Below, piece by piece: positions 35,939 to 45,693 of a DNA stretch of 64,000 bases. The DNA comes from Pectobacterium aroidearum. GTDB lineage: Bacteria; Pseudomonadota; Gammaproteobacteria; Enterobacterales; Enterobacteriaceae. The position numbers and the translations under genes are program-made. The number at the start of each line of letters is the position of its first letter. Position 1 is the first letter of the stretch. The stretch covers positions 930,001 through 994,000 of the forward strand of contig NZ_CP065044.1 of the NCBI RefSeq assembly GCF_015689195.1, written 5' to 3'. The notes below the pieces were generated by a model. The model ran no database searches, had not been told where the DNA came from, and worked only from the letters and a program-made list of their open reading frames with translations.

Positions 35939-37794
35939 AATTCAGGCCCCAGCGCGATATAGAACTGAACATCGTTCTTCTTCTCTGCATCGCCGATCGG
36001 CATGGCAACATCGAGTTTCACCGGGCCAATCGGCGAGGCCCAGCGTACGCCGACGCCCGAACCGGTCTTGAAATTACTCCGTTTGATGTCATTCACTGCT
36101 TCACCTGAATCAACAAAAACCGCGCCCCACCATTTTCCCGTTACGTTGTATTGGTATTCGAGCGAGCCGGTCGCCAGCTTGGACGCACCGGTCAGTTTGC
36201 CGTCGCTGTCGCGTGGCGAAATCGATTTGTATTTATACCCACGAATGCTGCGATCGCCACCGGCAAAGAAACGTAGTGAGGGCGGGACACGGGAGAAATT
36301 ATTGGTCTCAATCCAGCCCAGATTGCCGCGCGCGACAAAGCGGTGTTTGTCCGCCAGCGTACGAATCCAGACGTTTTGCGCCTGAACCACGGCAAAATCG
36401 ATATCCGATCCCCAGAGGGTGTCTGAAACATCGATGGAATAGCGCTGCGTGTCGCCCCACACCGGCATCAGCCCGCCGCGTTGACGGGTTCGGTTAATGC
36501 TGACGCCCGGATAAATCAGCATCGTGGTATCCGTCACGCTCGCCTGCGTAAAGTGGTCGAGACTCCAGCGCAGATTAATCGCCCGTTGCCAGCCGCTGGA
36601 GAGATCCCAGTAGCGTGCCACGTTCAGCGTGGTGCCATCGGATTTGGTATCGTTGAGATCTTCGCGCTTGAAGCCGCCTTGTAGCAGGTAATACTGCTCT
36701 AGCGGGTTCTTCAATAAGGGGATTTTGTAGCTAAAATCAAGCGATTGCTCCGGCGCAGACACACTCAGGCTGCTTTCCAGACTGTGGCCCCGCGAATTCA
36801 CCCAAGGCTTATTCCAGGTGGTTTTAAAACGTGGGCCAACATCGGTCGCGTACCCCACCCCGGTTTCGATACGGTTACGGGTTCGCGGCGTCACCACGGC
36901 TTCCAGCGGCAGTACCTTAGAGCTTTTCGACTGTTCGAAATCGGGTGAGACTACGACAGAATTAAACCATCCCGTCGCAGAAAGACGACGGTTTAACTCA
37001 CCGAGATCTTCACTGGTGTAGGCATCGCCTTCATGAAACGGCACCAGATTTTGCAGGTAATCATCGCGGATTTGTGCGCCCTGAAAATGTACGGCACCAA
37101 AGCGATAGCGTTCACCGCTATCAAAATCGATATCCCAAAACGCTTCTCTCTCTTCCCGCATAACGCCAAGCTGGCTTTGCTGGAAGCGCGCATCGAAATA
37201 GCCTTTGCGTAATGACAAACCGTTCAACCCGCTTTTAAAGCGATCGAAATCGCCGTGGTTCAGCACCGACCCGATTTCAGGGCGATCGTCTTTAACCAGC
37301 TGCTGGTAGTCTTTATCGTCATGCGCGCCACCGCGTAGGGTGATGTTCACTCCGGCAATTTTTACCGGTTCGCCGGGGGTGACGGTAGCAATTAATACGG
37401 GTCGCCCGCCATTAACGGCAGGCCGGAATTCAAAGCCAATCTGTGGATCGTAATAGCCAAGCGCGCGCAATCCCTGACGGATCGCTTCATCGACGCGCGA
37501 GCGGAAACGCCCGTCGGCATTCACCTCATCAACCGCAATGGTCGATAAACGTGCCCGAACATTTTTTTGTAGCTGCCCTTCCAGCCCCATGACTTGCAGA
37601 CGCACATTCGCCGCCTGGCTCTCCGGTGCCAACATGAGCAACGCACACATCAGGCCAAGAAACCGGTACCGTGGCGCACCACAGCCAGCAAAACTGTTTT
37701 TTTGTCCTGCTATGCCTTTTTGCCCGGTAACGCTTTTTTTTCCAATGAGACTGTTCTTTGAAGTGAAACGTCTTTTTGCAATGAAAGTAGTCAC
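35935..37794 (-). CDS. tamA: Translocation and assembly module outer-membrane subunit TamA
   Basis: A 619-residue Omp85 protein: three POTRA domains (residues of about 62-310), then a 16-strand barrel with the Omp85 motif [18 protein letters not shown] and the last strand [10 protein letters not shown]. From residue 62 it follows E. coli TamA closely. The GTG at 37794 has a strong ribosome site (CAGGGAG), but gives a 61-residue N-terminal region in which five Lys-rich hexapeptide units (residues 5-34) precede the hydrophobic core [13 protein letters not shown] 61-residue signal peptide is odd; see the 18-bp tandem repeat. Confidence 0.92.
   Translation of the reverse strand: MTTFIAKRRFTSKNSLIGKKSVTGQKGIAGQKNSFAGCGAPRYRFLGLMCALLMLAPESQAANVRLQVMGLEGQLQKNVRARLSTIAVDEVNADGRFRSRVDEAIRQGLRALGYYDPQIGFEFRPAVNGGRPVLIATVTPGEPVKIAGVNITLRGGAHDDKDYQQLVKDDRPEIGSVLNHGDFDRFKSGLNGLSLRKGYFDARFQQSQLGVMREEREAFWDIDFDSGERYRFGAVHFQGAQIRDDYLQNLVPFHEGDAYTSEDLGELNRRLSATGWFNSVVVSPDFEQSKSSKVLPLEAVVTPRTRNRIETGVGYATDVGPRFKTTWNKPWVNSRGHSLESSLSVSAPEQSLDFSYKIPLLKNPLEQYYLLQGGFKREDLNDTKSDGTTLNVARYWDLSSGWQRAINLRWSLDHFTQASVTDTTMLIYPGVSINRTRQRGGLMPVWGDTQRYSIDVSDTLWGSDIDFAVVQAQNVWIRTLADKHRFVARGNLGWIETNNFSRVPPSLRFFAGGDRSIRGYKYKSISPRDSDGKLTGASKLATGSLEYQYNVTGKWWGAVFVDSGEAVNDIKRSNFKTGSGVGVRWASPIGPVKLDVAMPIGDAEKKNDVQFYIALGPEL
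37693..37782 (-). repeat. Degenerate 18-bp tandem repeat in the tamA signal region
   Basis: Five 18-bp units encode [24 protein letters not shown] and AGQKNS, keeping a basic residue in the third or fourth position and a short hydrophobic or small residue at the ends. In-frame units could change copy number without breaking tamA. Confidence 0.6.
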
Positions 37795-38141
37795 TGAGCT
37801 CCCTGATAAATCGGTCTGTCGCCTAAAACCTTGTCGTCTAAAACCTATAGCATGGCTTTTATCACTTCGCCCGCCGTGTTGACGGACGCCGCTGTACGCC
37901 TACCTGACAATCCGCCACGTAGCGCCGAAATCCCCTAACAATTTTGTATTATCTTAGTGATAAATACTAATTTTTCATCTTAAGAATAGATTTTCAACTG
38001 CAAACATCAATACGCGGCATTACAGATAAACATTACCTTAACATTAAACCCCATTAAGATATAAAGACAGCTCAATGCTTCTTGGTTATGCTTTCCATGA
38101 AAGCGGGTTATTTACCCAGTCTAGCTGGAGTTAACAACGTG
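37795..38141. other. Divergent promoter region of tamA and msrA, no gene seen
   Basis: A 347-bp spacer. The part nearest msrA (37930-38070) is strongly A+T rich with several possible -10 boxes (TATTATCTTAG; TTAAGATATAAAG). I find no clear operator, hairpin or small ORF with a ribosome site. Confidence 0.5.
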
Positions 38142-38780
38142 ATGAGTTCGATTGATAAGACGCAGCGGATTACACAATCCGATGCTTTACCGGGACGTTC
38201 CACCCCCATGCCGGTGGCCAGGCTGCATGTCGTCCATGAGCATTCCATGACTCATGTGCCCGATCATATGTCCGTTGCTATTTTTGCGATGGGATGTTTC
38301 TGGGGCGTGGAGCGTTTATTCTGGCAACAGCCGGGAATCTACAGTACCGCGGCGGGTTATATCGGTGGTTATACCCCGAATCCAACCTACCGCGAGGTGT
38401 GCAGCGGGCAGACCGATCATGCCGAAGCAGTGCGTGTCGTTTTTGATCCTGCGGTTATCAGTTACGATCAACTGCTGCAACTGTTCTGGGAAAATCACGA
38501 CCCCGCGCAGGGTATGCGTCAGGGCGGTGATATCGGCAGCCAGTATCGTTCCGCTATCTATACGCTCACGCCCGAGCAGGAACAGGCCGCACAGGAAAGC
38601 CTTCAACGCTTTCAAAAGGCAATGAGGGAAAACGGTGACGTCCGTGCTATCAGCACAGAAATTGAGCCTGCGGGCCCGTTCTATTATGCGGAAGACGATC
38701 ACCAGCAATACCTGTACAAGAACCCGAACGGCTACTGTGGATTAGGCGGTATCGGCGTCTGTCTGCCTCCTCCGCGTTGA
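38142..38780 (+). CDS. msrA: Peptide methionine sulfoxide reductase MsrA
   Basis: A 212-residue enzyme, the same length as E. coli MsrA, starting MSSIDK at ATG 38142. It reduces the S epimer of methionine sulfoxide in proteins. The catalytic motif [16 protein letters not shown] holds the nucleophilic Cys, and [15 protein letters not shown] near the C-terminus holds the resolving cysteines. It is divergent from tamA, with a 347-base A+T-rich gap from 37795 to 38141 in which I see no other gene. Confidence 0.96.
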   Translation: MSSIDKTQRITQSDALPGRSTPMPVARLHVVHEHSMTHVPDHMSVAIFAMGCFWGVERLFWQQPGIYSTAAGYIGGYTPNPTYREVCSGQTDHAEAVRVVFDPAVISYDQLLQLFWENHDPAQGMRQGGDIGSQYRSAIYTLTPEQEQAAQESLQRFQKAMRENGDVRAISTEIEPAGPFYYAEDDHQQYLYKNPNGYCGLGGIGVCLPPPR

Positions 38781-38931
38781 CCACTGGCGGTAAATTCACC
38801 GCTCCTGCTATAATGCGCCCGAACCGGGCAGCGCGTTGCCCGGTTATATACCTTCAATTATTGCTATTAATTTACTCACCTTTCTGAGGATCGCTGCGTC
38901 AATCTCGGTGCATGCGAAAACTTTAAAAATG

Positions 38932-40257
38932 ATGTTAAACAGTCTATTGCTGATTCTTTGTCTCATTGCCATCAGTGCGTTCTTCTCGCTGTCCGAGATC
39001 TCACTGGCGGCATCCCGTAAAATTAAACTCAAGCTGATGGCCGATGAGGGAAATATCAACGCCGATCTAGTGCTCAAGTTTCAGGAAACGCCGGGCATCT
39101 TCTTTACCGTGATTCAAATTGGCGTTAACGCCGTCGCGATTCTGGCCGGTATCATCGGCGATGCGGCATTTTCCCCAACGTTTTCTATGTTGTTTGAGCG
39201 CTTCATGTCACCCGAAGCCGCCGATAAAGTTAGCTTCATCTGCTCATTCGTACTCGTCACCAGCCTGTTCATCCTGTTTGGCGATCTCACCCCGAAACGC
39301 ATTGGTATGATTGCGCCAGAAGCCGTCGCGGTTCGCATAATCAACCCCATGCGCTTCTGCCTATTCCTTTTCCGTCCGCTGGTTTGGATCTTTAACGGAT
39401 TGGCTAACGTTATTTTCCGTCTGCTCAAACTGCCGATGGTGCGTAAAGATGACATCACGTCCGATGATATTTACGCCGTCGTAGAAGCCGGTGCGCTGGC
39501 TGGCGTCCTGCGTAAGCAGGAACACGAACTGATCGAGAACGTGTTTGAACTGGAATCCCGCACCGTGCCCTCTTCGATGACCTCACGCGAAAGTGTGGTC
39601 TACTTCGATCTGCGCGAGCAGGAAGACAGCATTAAGGAAAAAATCGCTCAGCAGCCACATTCCAAGTTTTTGGTTTGTGATGGCACAATCGATCAGATCG
39701 TCGGCTACGTGGACTCCAAAGACCTGCTGATTCGGGTGTTGGGAAACCAGAGCCTGACGCTAAGCAGCGGCGTGCAGATCCGTCCGGCGCTGATCGTACC
39801 GGATACCCTGACGCTGTCCGAAGCGTTGGAAAGTTTCAAAACGGCGGGGGAAGACTTCGCAGTCATTCTGAACGAATATGCGCTGGTCGTCGGCATCATC
39901 ACGCTTAACGACGTCATGACCACCCTGATGGGCGATCTCGTCGGCCAGGGAATGGAAGAACAGATTGTGGCGCGTGACGAAAATTCCTGGCTGGTTGAAG
40001 GCGGTACGCCAATAGAAGACGTCATGCGGGCGCTGAATATTGATGATTTCCCGCACTCCGGCAACTACGAAACCATTGGCGGTTTCATGATGTATACGCT
40101 GCGGAAAATCCCGAAACGTACCGATGCGGTGCGCTTCTCTGGCTATAAGTTTGAAGTGGTCGATATCGATAGCTATAAGATCGATCAGCTGTTGGTGACG
40201 CGTCTGGAAGACCGCCCGATTGTCTCATCAAGCGTGAAGATCGATAGCGACGATTAA
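38932..40257 (+). CDS. ytfL: Inner-membrane CNNM/CorC-type protein YtfL (UPF0053)
   Basis: A 441-residue protein starting at ATG 38932 (or the ATG just before it, 38929), matching E. coli YtfL. The N-terminal DUF21/CNNM transmembrane domain has about four helices (LLLILCLIAISAFFSLSEISLA onward), followed by tandem CBS domains (about 205-340; DQIVGYVDSKDLL and YALVVGIITLNDVMTTLMG) and a CorC-HlyC C-terminal domain. The family is linked to divalent cation and polyamine homeostasis. The 150-base leader after msrA contains a TATAAT at 38809-38814 and a nine-base hairpin AACCGGGCA/TGCCCGGTT at 38822-38845. Confidence 0.93.
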   Translation: MLNSLLLILCLIAISAFFSLSEISLAASRKIKLKLMADEGNINADLVLKFQETPGIFFTVIQIGVNAVAILAGIIGDAAFSPTFSMLFERFMSPEAADKVSFICSFVLVTSLFILFGDLTPKRIGMIAPEAVAVRIINPMRFCLFLFRPLVWIFNGLANVIFRLLKLPMVRKDDITSDDIYAVVEAGALAGVLRKQEHELIENVFELESRTVPSSMTSRESVVYFDLREQEDSIKEKIAQQPHSKFLVCDGTIDQIVGYVDSKDLLIRVLGNQSLTLSSGVQIRPALIVPDTLTLSEALESFKTAGEDFAVILNEYALVVGIITLNDVMTTLMGDLVGQGMEEQIVARDENSWLVEGGTPIEDVMRALNIDDFPHSGNYETIGGFMMYTLRKIPKRTDAVRFSGYKFEVVDIDSYKIDQLLVTRLEDRPIVSSSVKIDSDD

Positions 40258-40301
40258 CCGCCAGAAGGCATGCCCAAGCAATCGGGCTTCATCACAAACC
40301 A

Positions 40302-40328
40302 AAACGGCCCGCTATGGGCCGTTTCTTT
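40302..40328. terminator. Bidirectional terminator between ytfL and ytfK
   Basis: AAACGGCCC-GCTAT-GGGCCGTTT, nine perfect base pairs, followed by TCTTTAT on the plus strand. Confidence 0.85.
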
Positions 40329-40333
40329 ATCAT

Positions 40334-40540
40334 TCATCCCATCTCGGCCTGGAGCCGGATGACCTGGCGATTCACTTCAGACATCACCAGAAGATGCTGC
40401 TTATCCTGTTTCTTTGGCAAAAGAATTTTGCCGTAGTCGAACTCAAAAGCACCAACCCCTTTAATGTACAGCCGCCCGCGAAACAGGGTTTTCACATATT
40501 TGGCGACTTTCAAAGGATTGTAACGTTCGAAGATCCTCAT
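40334..40540 (-). CDS. ytfK: YtfK, SpoT-activating stress protein (DUF1107)
   Basis: A 68-residue soluble protein of exactly the E. coli YtfK length, highly similar throughout ([34 protein letters not shown]). In E. coli YtfK binds SpoT and shifts it toward (p)ppGpp synthesis during phosphate and fatty-acid starvation, and is induced by PhoB. GGGAGAG precedes the ATG. The direct repeats of CTGTAAAA upstream (complement at 40685-40702) resemble a degenerate PhoB box. Confidence 0.95.
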   Translation of the reverse strand: MRIFERYNPLKVAKYVKTLFRGRLYIKGVGAFEFDYGKILLPKKQDKQHLLVMSEVNRQVIRLQAEMG

Positions 40541-40887
40541 CGTTTTACTCTCCCGTTTTATTTTTCTACGCTCTCCCTTTCGCCAACATGGCTGAGGTTC
40601 TGGAGCGCTAATGAGATAACGGATACTGCTAATTAGTACTGTAAAACGGTATTTAGTTCCCCACTATTCAGTATTCTTAACTGCTTTTACAGATTTTTAC
40701 AGAACAGTGTTTAAGTAAACCCTTAGTCATCAGTATAAACCTTCAAAAATAAGGGTTTTGTGCACTCTGGCACAAACCGTTTTACAGCGAAGCAGGACAG
40801 ACCAGTGTCCTGAATCTACGCTTATTCCATAGCCTGACCTTTTCCATCATTAACATCGCATCGGGCTCCCACACAGAAGGACATACC
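40541..40887. promoter_or_regulatory. ytfK-ytfJ divergent region with a TTTTACAG repeat cluster
   Basis: A 347-bp gene-free region. TTTTACAG occurs at 40685-40692, 40695-40702 and 40780-40787 and, inverted, at 40639-40646. The outer two belong to a perfect 12-base inverted repeat, CTGTAAAACGGT (40639-40650) and ACCGTTTTACAG (40776-40787). A seven-base hairpin TTTGTGC-ACTCTG-GCACAAA lies at 40757-40776. Confidence 0.6.
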
Positions 40888-41466
40888 ATGATAAAAATAC
40901 GTCACCTGTTCCTCGCGCTCTCTATCACGCCCTTGTTAGGGATTATCTCGCTCCCGGCCTCTGCCCATACGCTGGTACTCAATCAGATGGTTCCTCCTGT
41001 CGGCGTCGCAGACCGGGGAGAACTTCAGTACCTTAATAATCAGTTTAGTTATAAAAACTGGAACAGCGCGCAATTGCCCGGAAAAGTACGGGTGATACAA
41101 CACATAGCTGGCCGAACCTCGGCCAAAGAGATGAACGATCCGCTCATCTCCGCACTGAAGGCCGCTAACCTACCGCATGATTATTACCAAACGACGACAA
41201 TCGTGAATACCGACGATGCCATCATCGGCACCAGCATGTTTGTGCGCAGTAGCCTTGAGGACAACAAGAAAGCCTTTCCGTGGTCACAATTTATTGTCGA
41301 TAGCAACGGCAACGTGCGAAAAACCTGGCAGCTACAGCCCCAAAGCTCGGCTATCGCGGTGCTGGATAAACAAGGGAAAATCCGTTTCGTGAAAGATGGC
41401 GCGCTGAGCGGACAAGAAGTGCAGCAGGTGATGTCCCTGCTGCGCCAATTGCTCGAAGAGAAATAG
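40888..41466 (+). CDS. ytfJ: Periplasmic thioredoxin-fold protein YtfJ
   Basis: A 192-residue YtfJ-family protein. A signal peptide ends LPASAHT, and the mature part is a thioredoxin-like fold without a CxxC motif (GKVRVIQHIAGRTSAKEMNDP where the redox loop would be; WSQFIVDSNGNVRKTWQL; GKIRFVKDGALS). Function is unknown in E. coli. AAGGA lies six bases before the ATG. It converges with cysQ. Confidence 0.92.
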   Translation: MIKIRHLFLALSITPLLGIISLPASAHTLVLNQMVPPVGVADRGELQYLNNQFSYKNWNSAQLPGKVRVIQHIAGRTSAKEMNDPLISALKAANLPHDYYQTTTIVNTDDAIIGTSMFVRSSLEDNKKAFPWSQFIVDSNGNVRKTWQLQPQSSAIAVLDKQGKIRFVKDGALSGQEVQQVMSLLRQLLEEK

Positions 41467-41485
41467 GACGAAAACGCTTAGTAAA

Positions 41486-42226
41486 TTAAAATAAAGAGAC
41501 GCGAAAACCGGGGTTGAGGAAGGATTCACGCGGCGTATAGGACAACGGCTGCCCTTGCCAATCGTGAATCTGCGCCCCGGCCGCCACCGCTACCGCGTGG
41601 CCTGCTGCGGTATCCCAAATGTTGGTCGGCCCGAAGCGTGGGTAAAGCTGCGCTTCTCCTTCCGCCACCAGACAAAATTTTAGCGATGACCCAATGGCCA
41701 CCGTCTGGTGTTCACCTAACTGGCTGAGATAATCCTTCAGTTCACTATCGGCATGAGAACGGCTAACCACCACCAGCGGCGGATGAGCCGGCTTCACCGT
41801 AATTTGCCGACGCTGACCGTTCTCTTCTTTCCAGGCTTTGCCTTGTGCCGCAGAATACATCACGCCGGTGACCGGCACATAAACCACGCCCAGCACGGCC
41901 TGACCATTCTCGATCAACGCAATATTCACCGTAAACTCACCGTTGCGACTCAGGAATTCTTTGGTGCCATCCAGCGGATCGACCAGCCAATAGCGCTGCC
42001 AGCGCTGGCGGATTTCCCATGTTGGCGGATCTTCTTCTGACAGCAAAGGAATATCAGGGAACGCCGCAGCCAGCCCGTCCTTAATGACCCGATGCGCCGC
42101 CAGATCGGCGGCGGTCACTGGCGAATCATCTTTCTTGAGCGAGACATCCACAGGATGTTGCCCGTCGTAAACCTGCATAATGGCAGCACCGGCATCGCGA
42201 GCCAGTTGGCAAACAGTTTCTAACAT
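41486..42226 (-). CDS. cysQ: 3'(2'),5'-bisphosphate nucleotidase CysQ
   Basis: A 246-residue member of the Li+-sensitive, Mg-dependent phosphatase family. It degrades adenosine 3',5'-bisphosphate from sulfate assimilation. Motif 1 is [10 protein letters not shown] then [25 protein letters not shown] (DPxDGT metal site), and motif 2 [15 protein letters not shown] is near the C-terminus. Length equals E. coli CysQ (246). It is divergent from cpdB, as in E. coli. Confidence 0.95.
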   Translation of the reverse strand: MLETVCQLARDAGAAIMQVYDGQHPVDVSLKKDDSPVTAADLAAHRVIKDGLAAAFPDIPLLSEEDPPTWEIRQRWQRYWLVDPLDGTKEFLSRNGEFTVNIALIENGQAVLGVVYVPVTGVMYSAAQGKAWKEENGQRRQITVKPAHPPLVVVSRSHADSELKDYLSQLGEHQTVAIGSSLKFCLVAEGEAQLYPRFGPTNIWDTAAGHAVAVAAGAQIHDWQGQPLSYTPRESFLNPGFRVSLF

Positions 42227-42430
42227 GATCGACCTCGTCGTTATCGGTTACGCGTAACGCAGACTTCATCTCTGTCATTCATTATACATCTGTGAGGCAA
42301 TCTACGATTATTGCCATTATTGATGTCATCCTCAGTATTTAGAGACGATAATCACTTTAACTTCATCATCATATGAAAGACACCCCCGATCGCCTCACGC
42401 GTCGACAATCACCGCACAAGGAGTTACGCA

Positions 42431-44383
42431 ATGAAGCATTCACTGGCACTCAGCCTGCTTGCTACGCTGGTCGCCACGACCGTTCATGCCGCTACCGTTG
42501 ATCTACGGGTATTGGAAACCACCGATCTGCACAGCAATATGATGGATTTCGATTACTACAAGGATACGCCAACCGATAAATTTGGTCTGGTGCGCACTGC
42601 CAGCCTGATTCACGCCGCGCGCGAACAGGCCAGCAACAGCGTGCTGGTCGATAACGGCGACCTAATTCAGGGCAGCCCGTTAGGCGACTATATAGCGGCA
42701 AAAGGGTTGAAAACTGGCGATGTGCATCCGGTTTATCAGGCGATGAATACGCTGGACTATTCTGTCGGCAACATCGGTAACCACGAATTCAACTATGGGC
42801 TGGATTATCTGCATAAGGCGCTGTCAGGGGCGAAGTTCCCTTATGTGAACGCCAACGTGCTGGATGCCAAAACGGGTAAACCGCTGTTTACGCCTTACCA
42901 CATTGAAAACAAATCGGTTAAAGACCGTGACGGCAAACAGCATACCCTGCGCATCGGTTATATTGGCTTCGTTCCACCGCAGATCATGGTGTGGGATAAA
43001 GCCAATCTGACAGGAAAGGTGACCGTCGAAGACATCACGGAAAGTGCCAAAAAATGGGTGCCGGAAATGCGTAAGCAAGGTGCAGATTTGGTGATTGTTA
43101 TCCCCCATTCTGGCCTTTCTGCCGAACCGTACAAAGCGATGGCAGAAAACTCCGTTTACTACCTCAGCCAAATTCCTGGCGTCGACGCGATCATGTTTGG
43201 CCATGCGCACGCGGTATTCCCCAGCAATGATTTTGCGAACATCAAGGGCGCTGACATCAAACAGGGCACGCTCAATGGCGTCCCCGCGGTAATGCCGGGG
43301 CAATGGGGTGATCACCTCGGCGTCGTCGATTTCACGTTGAATAACGACAGCGGCACATGGAAGGTAGAAAGTGCAAAAGCAGAAGCCAGACCTATCTATG
43401 ACAAAGCGCAGAAGAAATCTCTGGCGGCGGAAGACGACAAGCTGGTGAAAGTCCTCGCTGACGCGCATAAAGACACACGCGAGTTCGTCAGCAAGCCGAT
43501 CGGCAAATCGGCAGACAACATGTATAGCTACCTGTCGCTGATTCAGGACGATCCTACCGTGCAGATCGTCAACAATGCTCAGCGCGCCTATGTAGAACAC
43601 TTTATTCAGGGCGATCCCGATCTGGCCGATCTGCCAGTACTTTCCGCTGCCGCGCCGTTTAAAGCCGGTGGACGTAAAAACGATCCAGCCAGCTATGTCG
43701 AAGTGGAAAAGGGCCAGCTCACCTTCCGTAACGCTGCCGATTTGTACCTTTACCCCAATACACTGGTGGTGGTGAAAGTTAACGGACAGCAGGTGCAGGA
43801 GTGGCTGGAGTGCTCTGCGGGCCAGTTCAAACAAATCGATCCGAGCAAACGTGAGCCGCAATTCCTGCTGAACTGGGATGGCTTCCGCACATATAACTTC
43901 GACGTGATCGACGGCGTCAATTATCAGATTGATGTGACGCAACCCGCCCGCTACGACAGCGAGTGTGCGTTAATCAACGATAAAGCACACCGCATCAAGG
44001 CGCTGACGTTTAACGGAAAACCGATCGATCCTAAAGCCACGTTCCTGATCGCCACCAACAACTACCGCGCCTACGGCGAGAAATTTGCCGGTACGGGTGA
44101 GAAGTATGTAGCCTTTGCATCGCCGGATGAAAACCGCTCCGTTCTGGCGGCTTACATCAGCGCGGAAACGCAAAAATCGGGAGAAGTGAAACCGCAGGCG
44201 GATAACAACTGGCGTCTGGCACCTATCGTCAGCGACACGCCGCTGGATATCCGTTTTGAAACGTCACCGTCAGAGAAAGCCACGGCGTTTATCAAAGAGA
44301 AAGCCCAGTATCCGATGACGCACGTCGGCAATGATGAAACAGGCTTTGCGGTTTATCGCCTTGACCTGCAACAGGCTAAATAA
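42431..44383 (+). CDS. cpdB: Periplasmic 2',3'-cyclic-nucleotide 2'-phosphodiesterase/3'-nucleotidase
   Basis: A 650-residue two-domain nucleotidase (E. coli 647). A signal peptide ends TVHAATVDL. The N-terminal metallophosphoesterase domain has [11 protein letters not shown] (D, H), [22 protein letters not shown] and [10 protein letters not shown]; the C-terminal 5'-nucleotidase domain binds the base. It scavenges nucleotides and cyclic 2',3'-nucleotides from RNA breakdown. A hairpin after the stop terminates it. Confidence 0.95.
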   Translation: MKHSLALSLLATLVATTVHAATVDLRVLETTDLHSNMMDFDYYKDTPTDKFGLVRTASLIHAAREQASNSVLVDNGDLIQGSPLGDYIAAKGLKTGDVHPVYQAMNTLDYSVGNIGNHEFNYGLDYLHKALSGAKFPYVNANVLDAKTGKPLFTPYHIENKSVKDRDGKQHTLRIGYIGFVPPQIMVWDKANLTGKVTVEDITESAKKWVPEMRKQGADLVIVIPHSGLSAEPYKAMAENSVYYLSQIPGVDAIMFGHAHAVFPSNDFANIKGADIKQGTLNGVPAVMPGQWGDHLGVVDFTLNNDSGTWKVESAKAEARPIYDKAQKKSLAAEDDKLVKVLADAHKDTREFVSKPIGKSADNMYSYLSLIQDDPTVQIVNNAQRAYVEHFIQGDPDLADLPVLSAAAPFKAGGRKNDPASYVEVEKGQLTFRNAADLYLYPNTLVVVKVNGQQVQEWLECSAGQFKQIDPSKREPQFLLNWDGFRTYNFDVIDGVNYQIDVTQPARYDSECALINDKAHRIKALTFNGKPIDPKATFLIATNNYRAYGEKFAGTGEKYVAFASPDENRSVLAAYISAETQKSGEVKPQADNNWRLAPIVSDTPLDIRFETSPSEKATAFIKEKAQYPMTHVGNDETGFAVYRLDLQQAK

Positions 44384-44405
44384 GGGCTGACAGCGCTGTT
44401 ACCCA

Positions 44406-44431
44406 CAGGTTCCTGCTACGGCAGGAGCCTG
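44406..44431. terminator. Hairpin between cpdB and the convergent HxlR-family gene
   Basis: CAGGTTCCTGC-TACG-GCAGGAGCCTG, eleven base pairs with one G-T wobble; no T-run. Confidence 0.6.
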
Positions 44432-44441
44432 AACGCTGGCC

Positions 44442-44825
44442 TTACAGCGGTTCAGCCGCACTATTCGCTGACGCATCAAACTTCTGCTGGGATAACAGCA
44501 CATTATCCATATTCTGTTCCGCCCAGTACGTCAGCTCGGCAATCGGTTTGGCCAACGTTTTTCCCATCACGGTCGAGGCGTATTCCACCGTCACCGGAAT
44601 GGTTGGGAAGACCGTACGTTCGACGAAACCGTCACGCACCAAATTCTTCAGCGTTTGCGACAATACCTTTTGTGAAATCCCTTCTACGTCGCGTTTTAAC
44701 TGATTAAAGCGCATCGGCCGTTCAACCAGAATATTCAGGATCAGCAACGTCCATTTATCCGCCACGCGATCCAAAATCATGCGGGTCGGGCAATGCTGCG
44801 CATAAACATCATAACGTTTGTTCAT
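44442..44825 (-). CDS. HxlR-family transcriptional regulator (YtfH-like)
   Basis: A 127-residue winged-helix protein. CPTRMILDRVADKWTLLILNIL, MRFNQLKRDVEGISQKVLSQTLKNLVRDGFVER and VEYASTVMGKTLAKPI define the HxlR/DUF24 family, and C12 at the N-terminus is the sensing Cys of redox or aldehyde-responsive members. Its place next to cpdB and size match E. coli YtfH. In E. coli ytfH is divergent from the quinone reductase ytfG; here the divergent gene is a flavodoxin-like oxidoreductase, which it probably represses. Confidence 0.85.
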   Translation of the reverse strand: MNKRYDVYAQHCPTRMILDRVADKWTLLILNILVERPMRFNQLKRDVEGISQKVLSQTLKNLVRDGFVERTVFPTIPVTVEYASTVMGKTLAKPIAELTYWAEQNMDNVLLSQQKFDASANSAAEPL

Positions 44826-44842
44826 CGTTGAGTTTCCCTCTG

Positions 44843-44907
44843 TGCCTTAAATCAGTCGAGTTGCGCGAAGACGGACAACACACAACCGCTTGAAATATGA
44901 CAGGTAT
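44843..44907. repeat. Shortened, decayed copy of the 125-bp repeat
   Basis: TAAATCAGTCGAGTTGCG at the left resembles TAAATAATTCGAGTTGCAG of the full repeats, and CGCTTGAAATATGACAGGTAT at the right resembles AGCTTGAAGTATGACGGGTAT. The central 60 bases are missing, leaving the two arms. Confidence 0.65.
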
Positions 44908-44938
44908 AGTTACCTTGAAGATACCAGCTCACTTAAAA

Positions 44939-45011
44939 GTGCTTTCTTAACAGAACCATGAGGCTCCGATATAGTCCTCACATTATAAAGTTAGTATCTA
45001 TTAGAAAGCAC
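44939..45011. promoter_or_regulatory. Inverted repeat in the HxlR-family/flavodoxin divergent promoter
   Basis: GTGCTTTCT (44939-44947) and AGAAAGCAC (45003-45011) are perfect nine-base inverted repeats 55 bases apart, flanking the probable promoter of the flavodoxin-like gene (start 45081). TTAGTATCTATTAG lies just inside the right arm. These are candidate binding sites for the HxlR-family regulator. Confidence 0.5.
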
Positions 45012-45080
45012 GTATCACTCGCAGGGCTACATGATGGCCACAGCGTATTGTTGATAAACACAGAGAAATGAGGATAGGTT

Positions 45081-45635
45081 ATGTCAAAAGCAGTTGTTAT
45101 TTATCATTCAGGCTATGGTCACACACAACGTTTGGCGACGGCCGTCGCCGAGGGTGCTAACGCCGAGCTGATTGCCATTGATGCGGAAGGAAACATCAGC
45201 GATGCCGAGTGGGAGAAACTCGCCGCCGCCGATGCGATTATCTTTGGTACACCGACCTACATGGGCGGCCCGACCTGGCAGTTCAAGAAATTTGCGGATG
45301 CCAGTTCTAAAGCCTGGTTTTCCCGTACCTGGAGCAACAAAGTGTTTGGCGGTTTTACCAACAGCGCTAGCCTGAACGGGGACAAGCAAGTCACGCTGAT
45401 TTACCTGCAAACGTTGGCTTCACAGCACGGCGGTATTTGGGTCAGCCTGAATCAGCTCCCTTCCAATGCCAAAGCGGCAAAACGCGACGATTTAAATAAC
45501 CTCGGGGGCTCCGTGGGTCTGCTGGCGCAGACGCCGTCTGACGCCAGCGTAGATGAAGTGGTCGCAGGCGATCTGGCAACCGGTAAGCTGTATGGCCAGC
45601 GTATCGCTGACATCGCTGCAAAACTGGCTAACTAA
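45081..45635 (+). CDS. Flavodoxin-fold NAD(P)H:quinone oxidoreductase (WrbA-like)
   Basis: A 184-residue FMN protein. KAVVIYHSGYGHTQRLATAVAEGA is the phosphate-binding loop at the N-terminus, IIFGTPTYMGGPTWQFKKFAD the second FMN contact, and NKVFGGFTNSASLNGDKQVTL the third. The family reduces quinones by two electrons or serves as a small flavodoxin-like reductase. Control by the divergent HxlR-family gene suggests response to electrophiles or quinones. AGGATAGGTT precedes the ATG; a strong terminator follows. Confidence 0.87.
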   Translation: MSKAVVIYHSGYGHTQRLATAVAEGANAELIAIDAEGNISDAEWEKLAAADAIIFGTPTYMGGPTWQFKKFADASSKAWFSRTWSNKVFGGFTNSASLNGDKQVTLIYLQTLASQHGGIWVSLNQLPSNAKAAKRDDLNNLGGSVGLLAQTPSDASVDEVVAGDLATGKLYGQRIADIAAKLAN

Positions 45636-45659
45636 TTAAGCGCCAGTATCCGAGGAACA

Positions 45660-45687
45660 AGCGCCGCCCTTTCGCGGCGCTTTTTTT
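45660..45687 (+). terminator. Terminator of the flavodoxin-like gene
   Basis: AGCGCCGC-CCTTTC-GCGGCGCTTTTTTT, eight base pairs and seven Ts; also lies beyond the stop of the convergent DUF2502 gene. Confidence 0.9.
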
Positions 45688-45693
45688 ATCCGG

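Noticed and set aside
42824..43942. 372-codon open frame antisense to cpdB
   Set aside because: The cpdB frame is fully supported by family motifs; the antisense protein has no signal, domain or ribosome site and is a by-product of codon bias.
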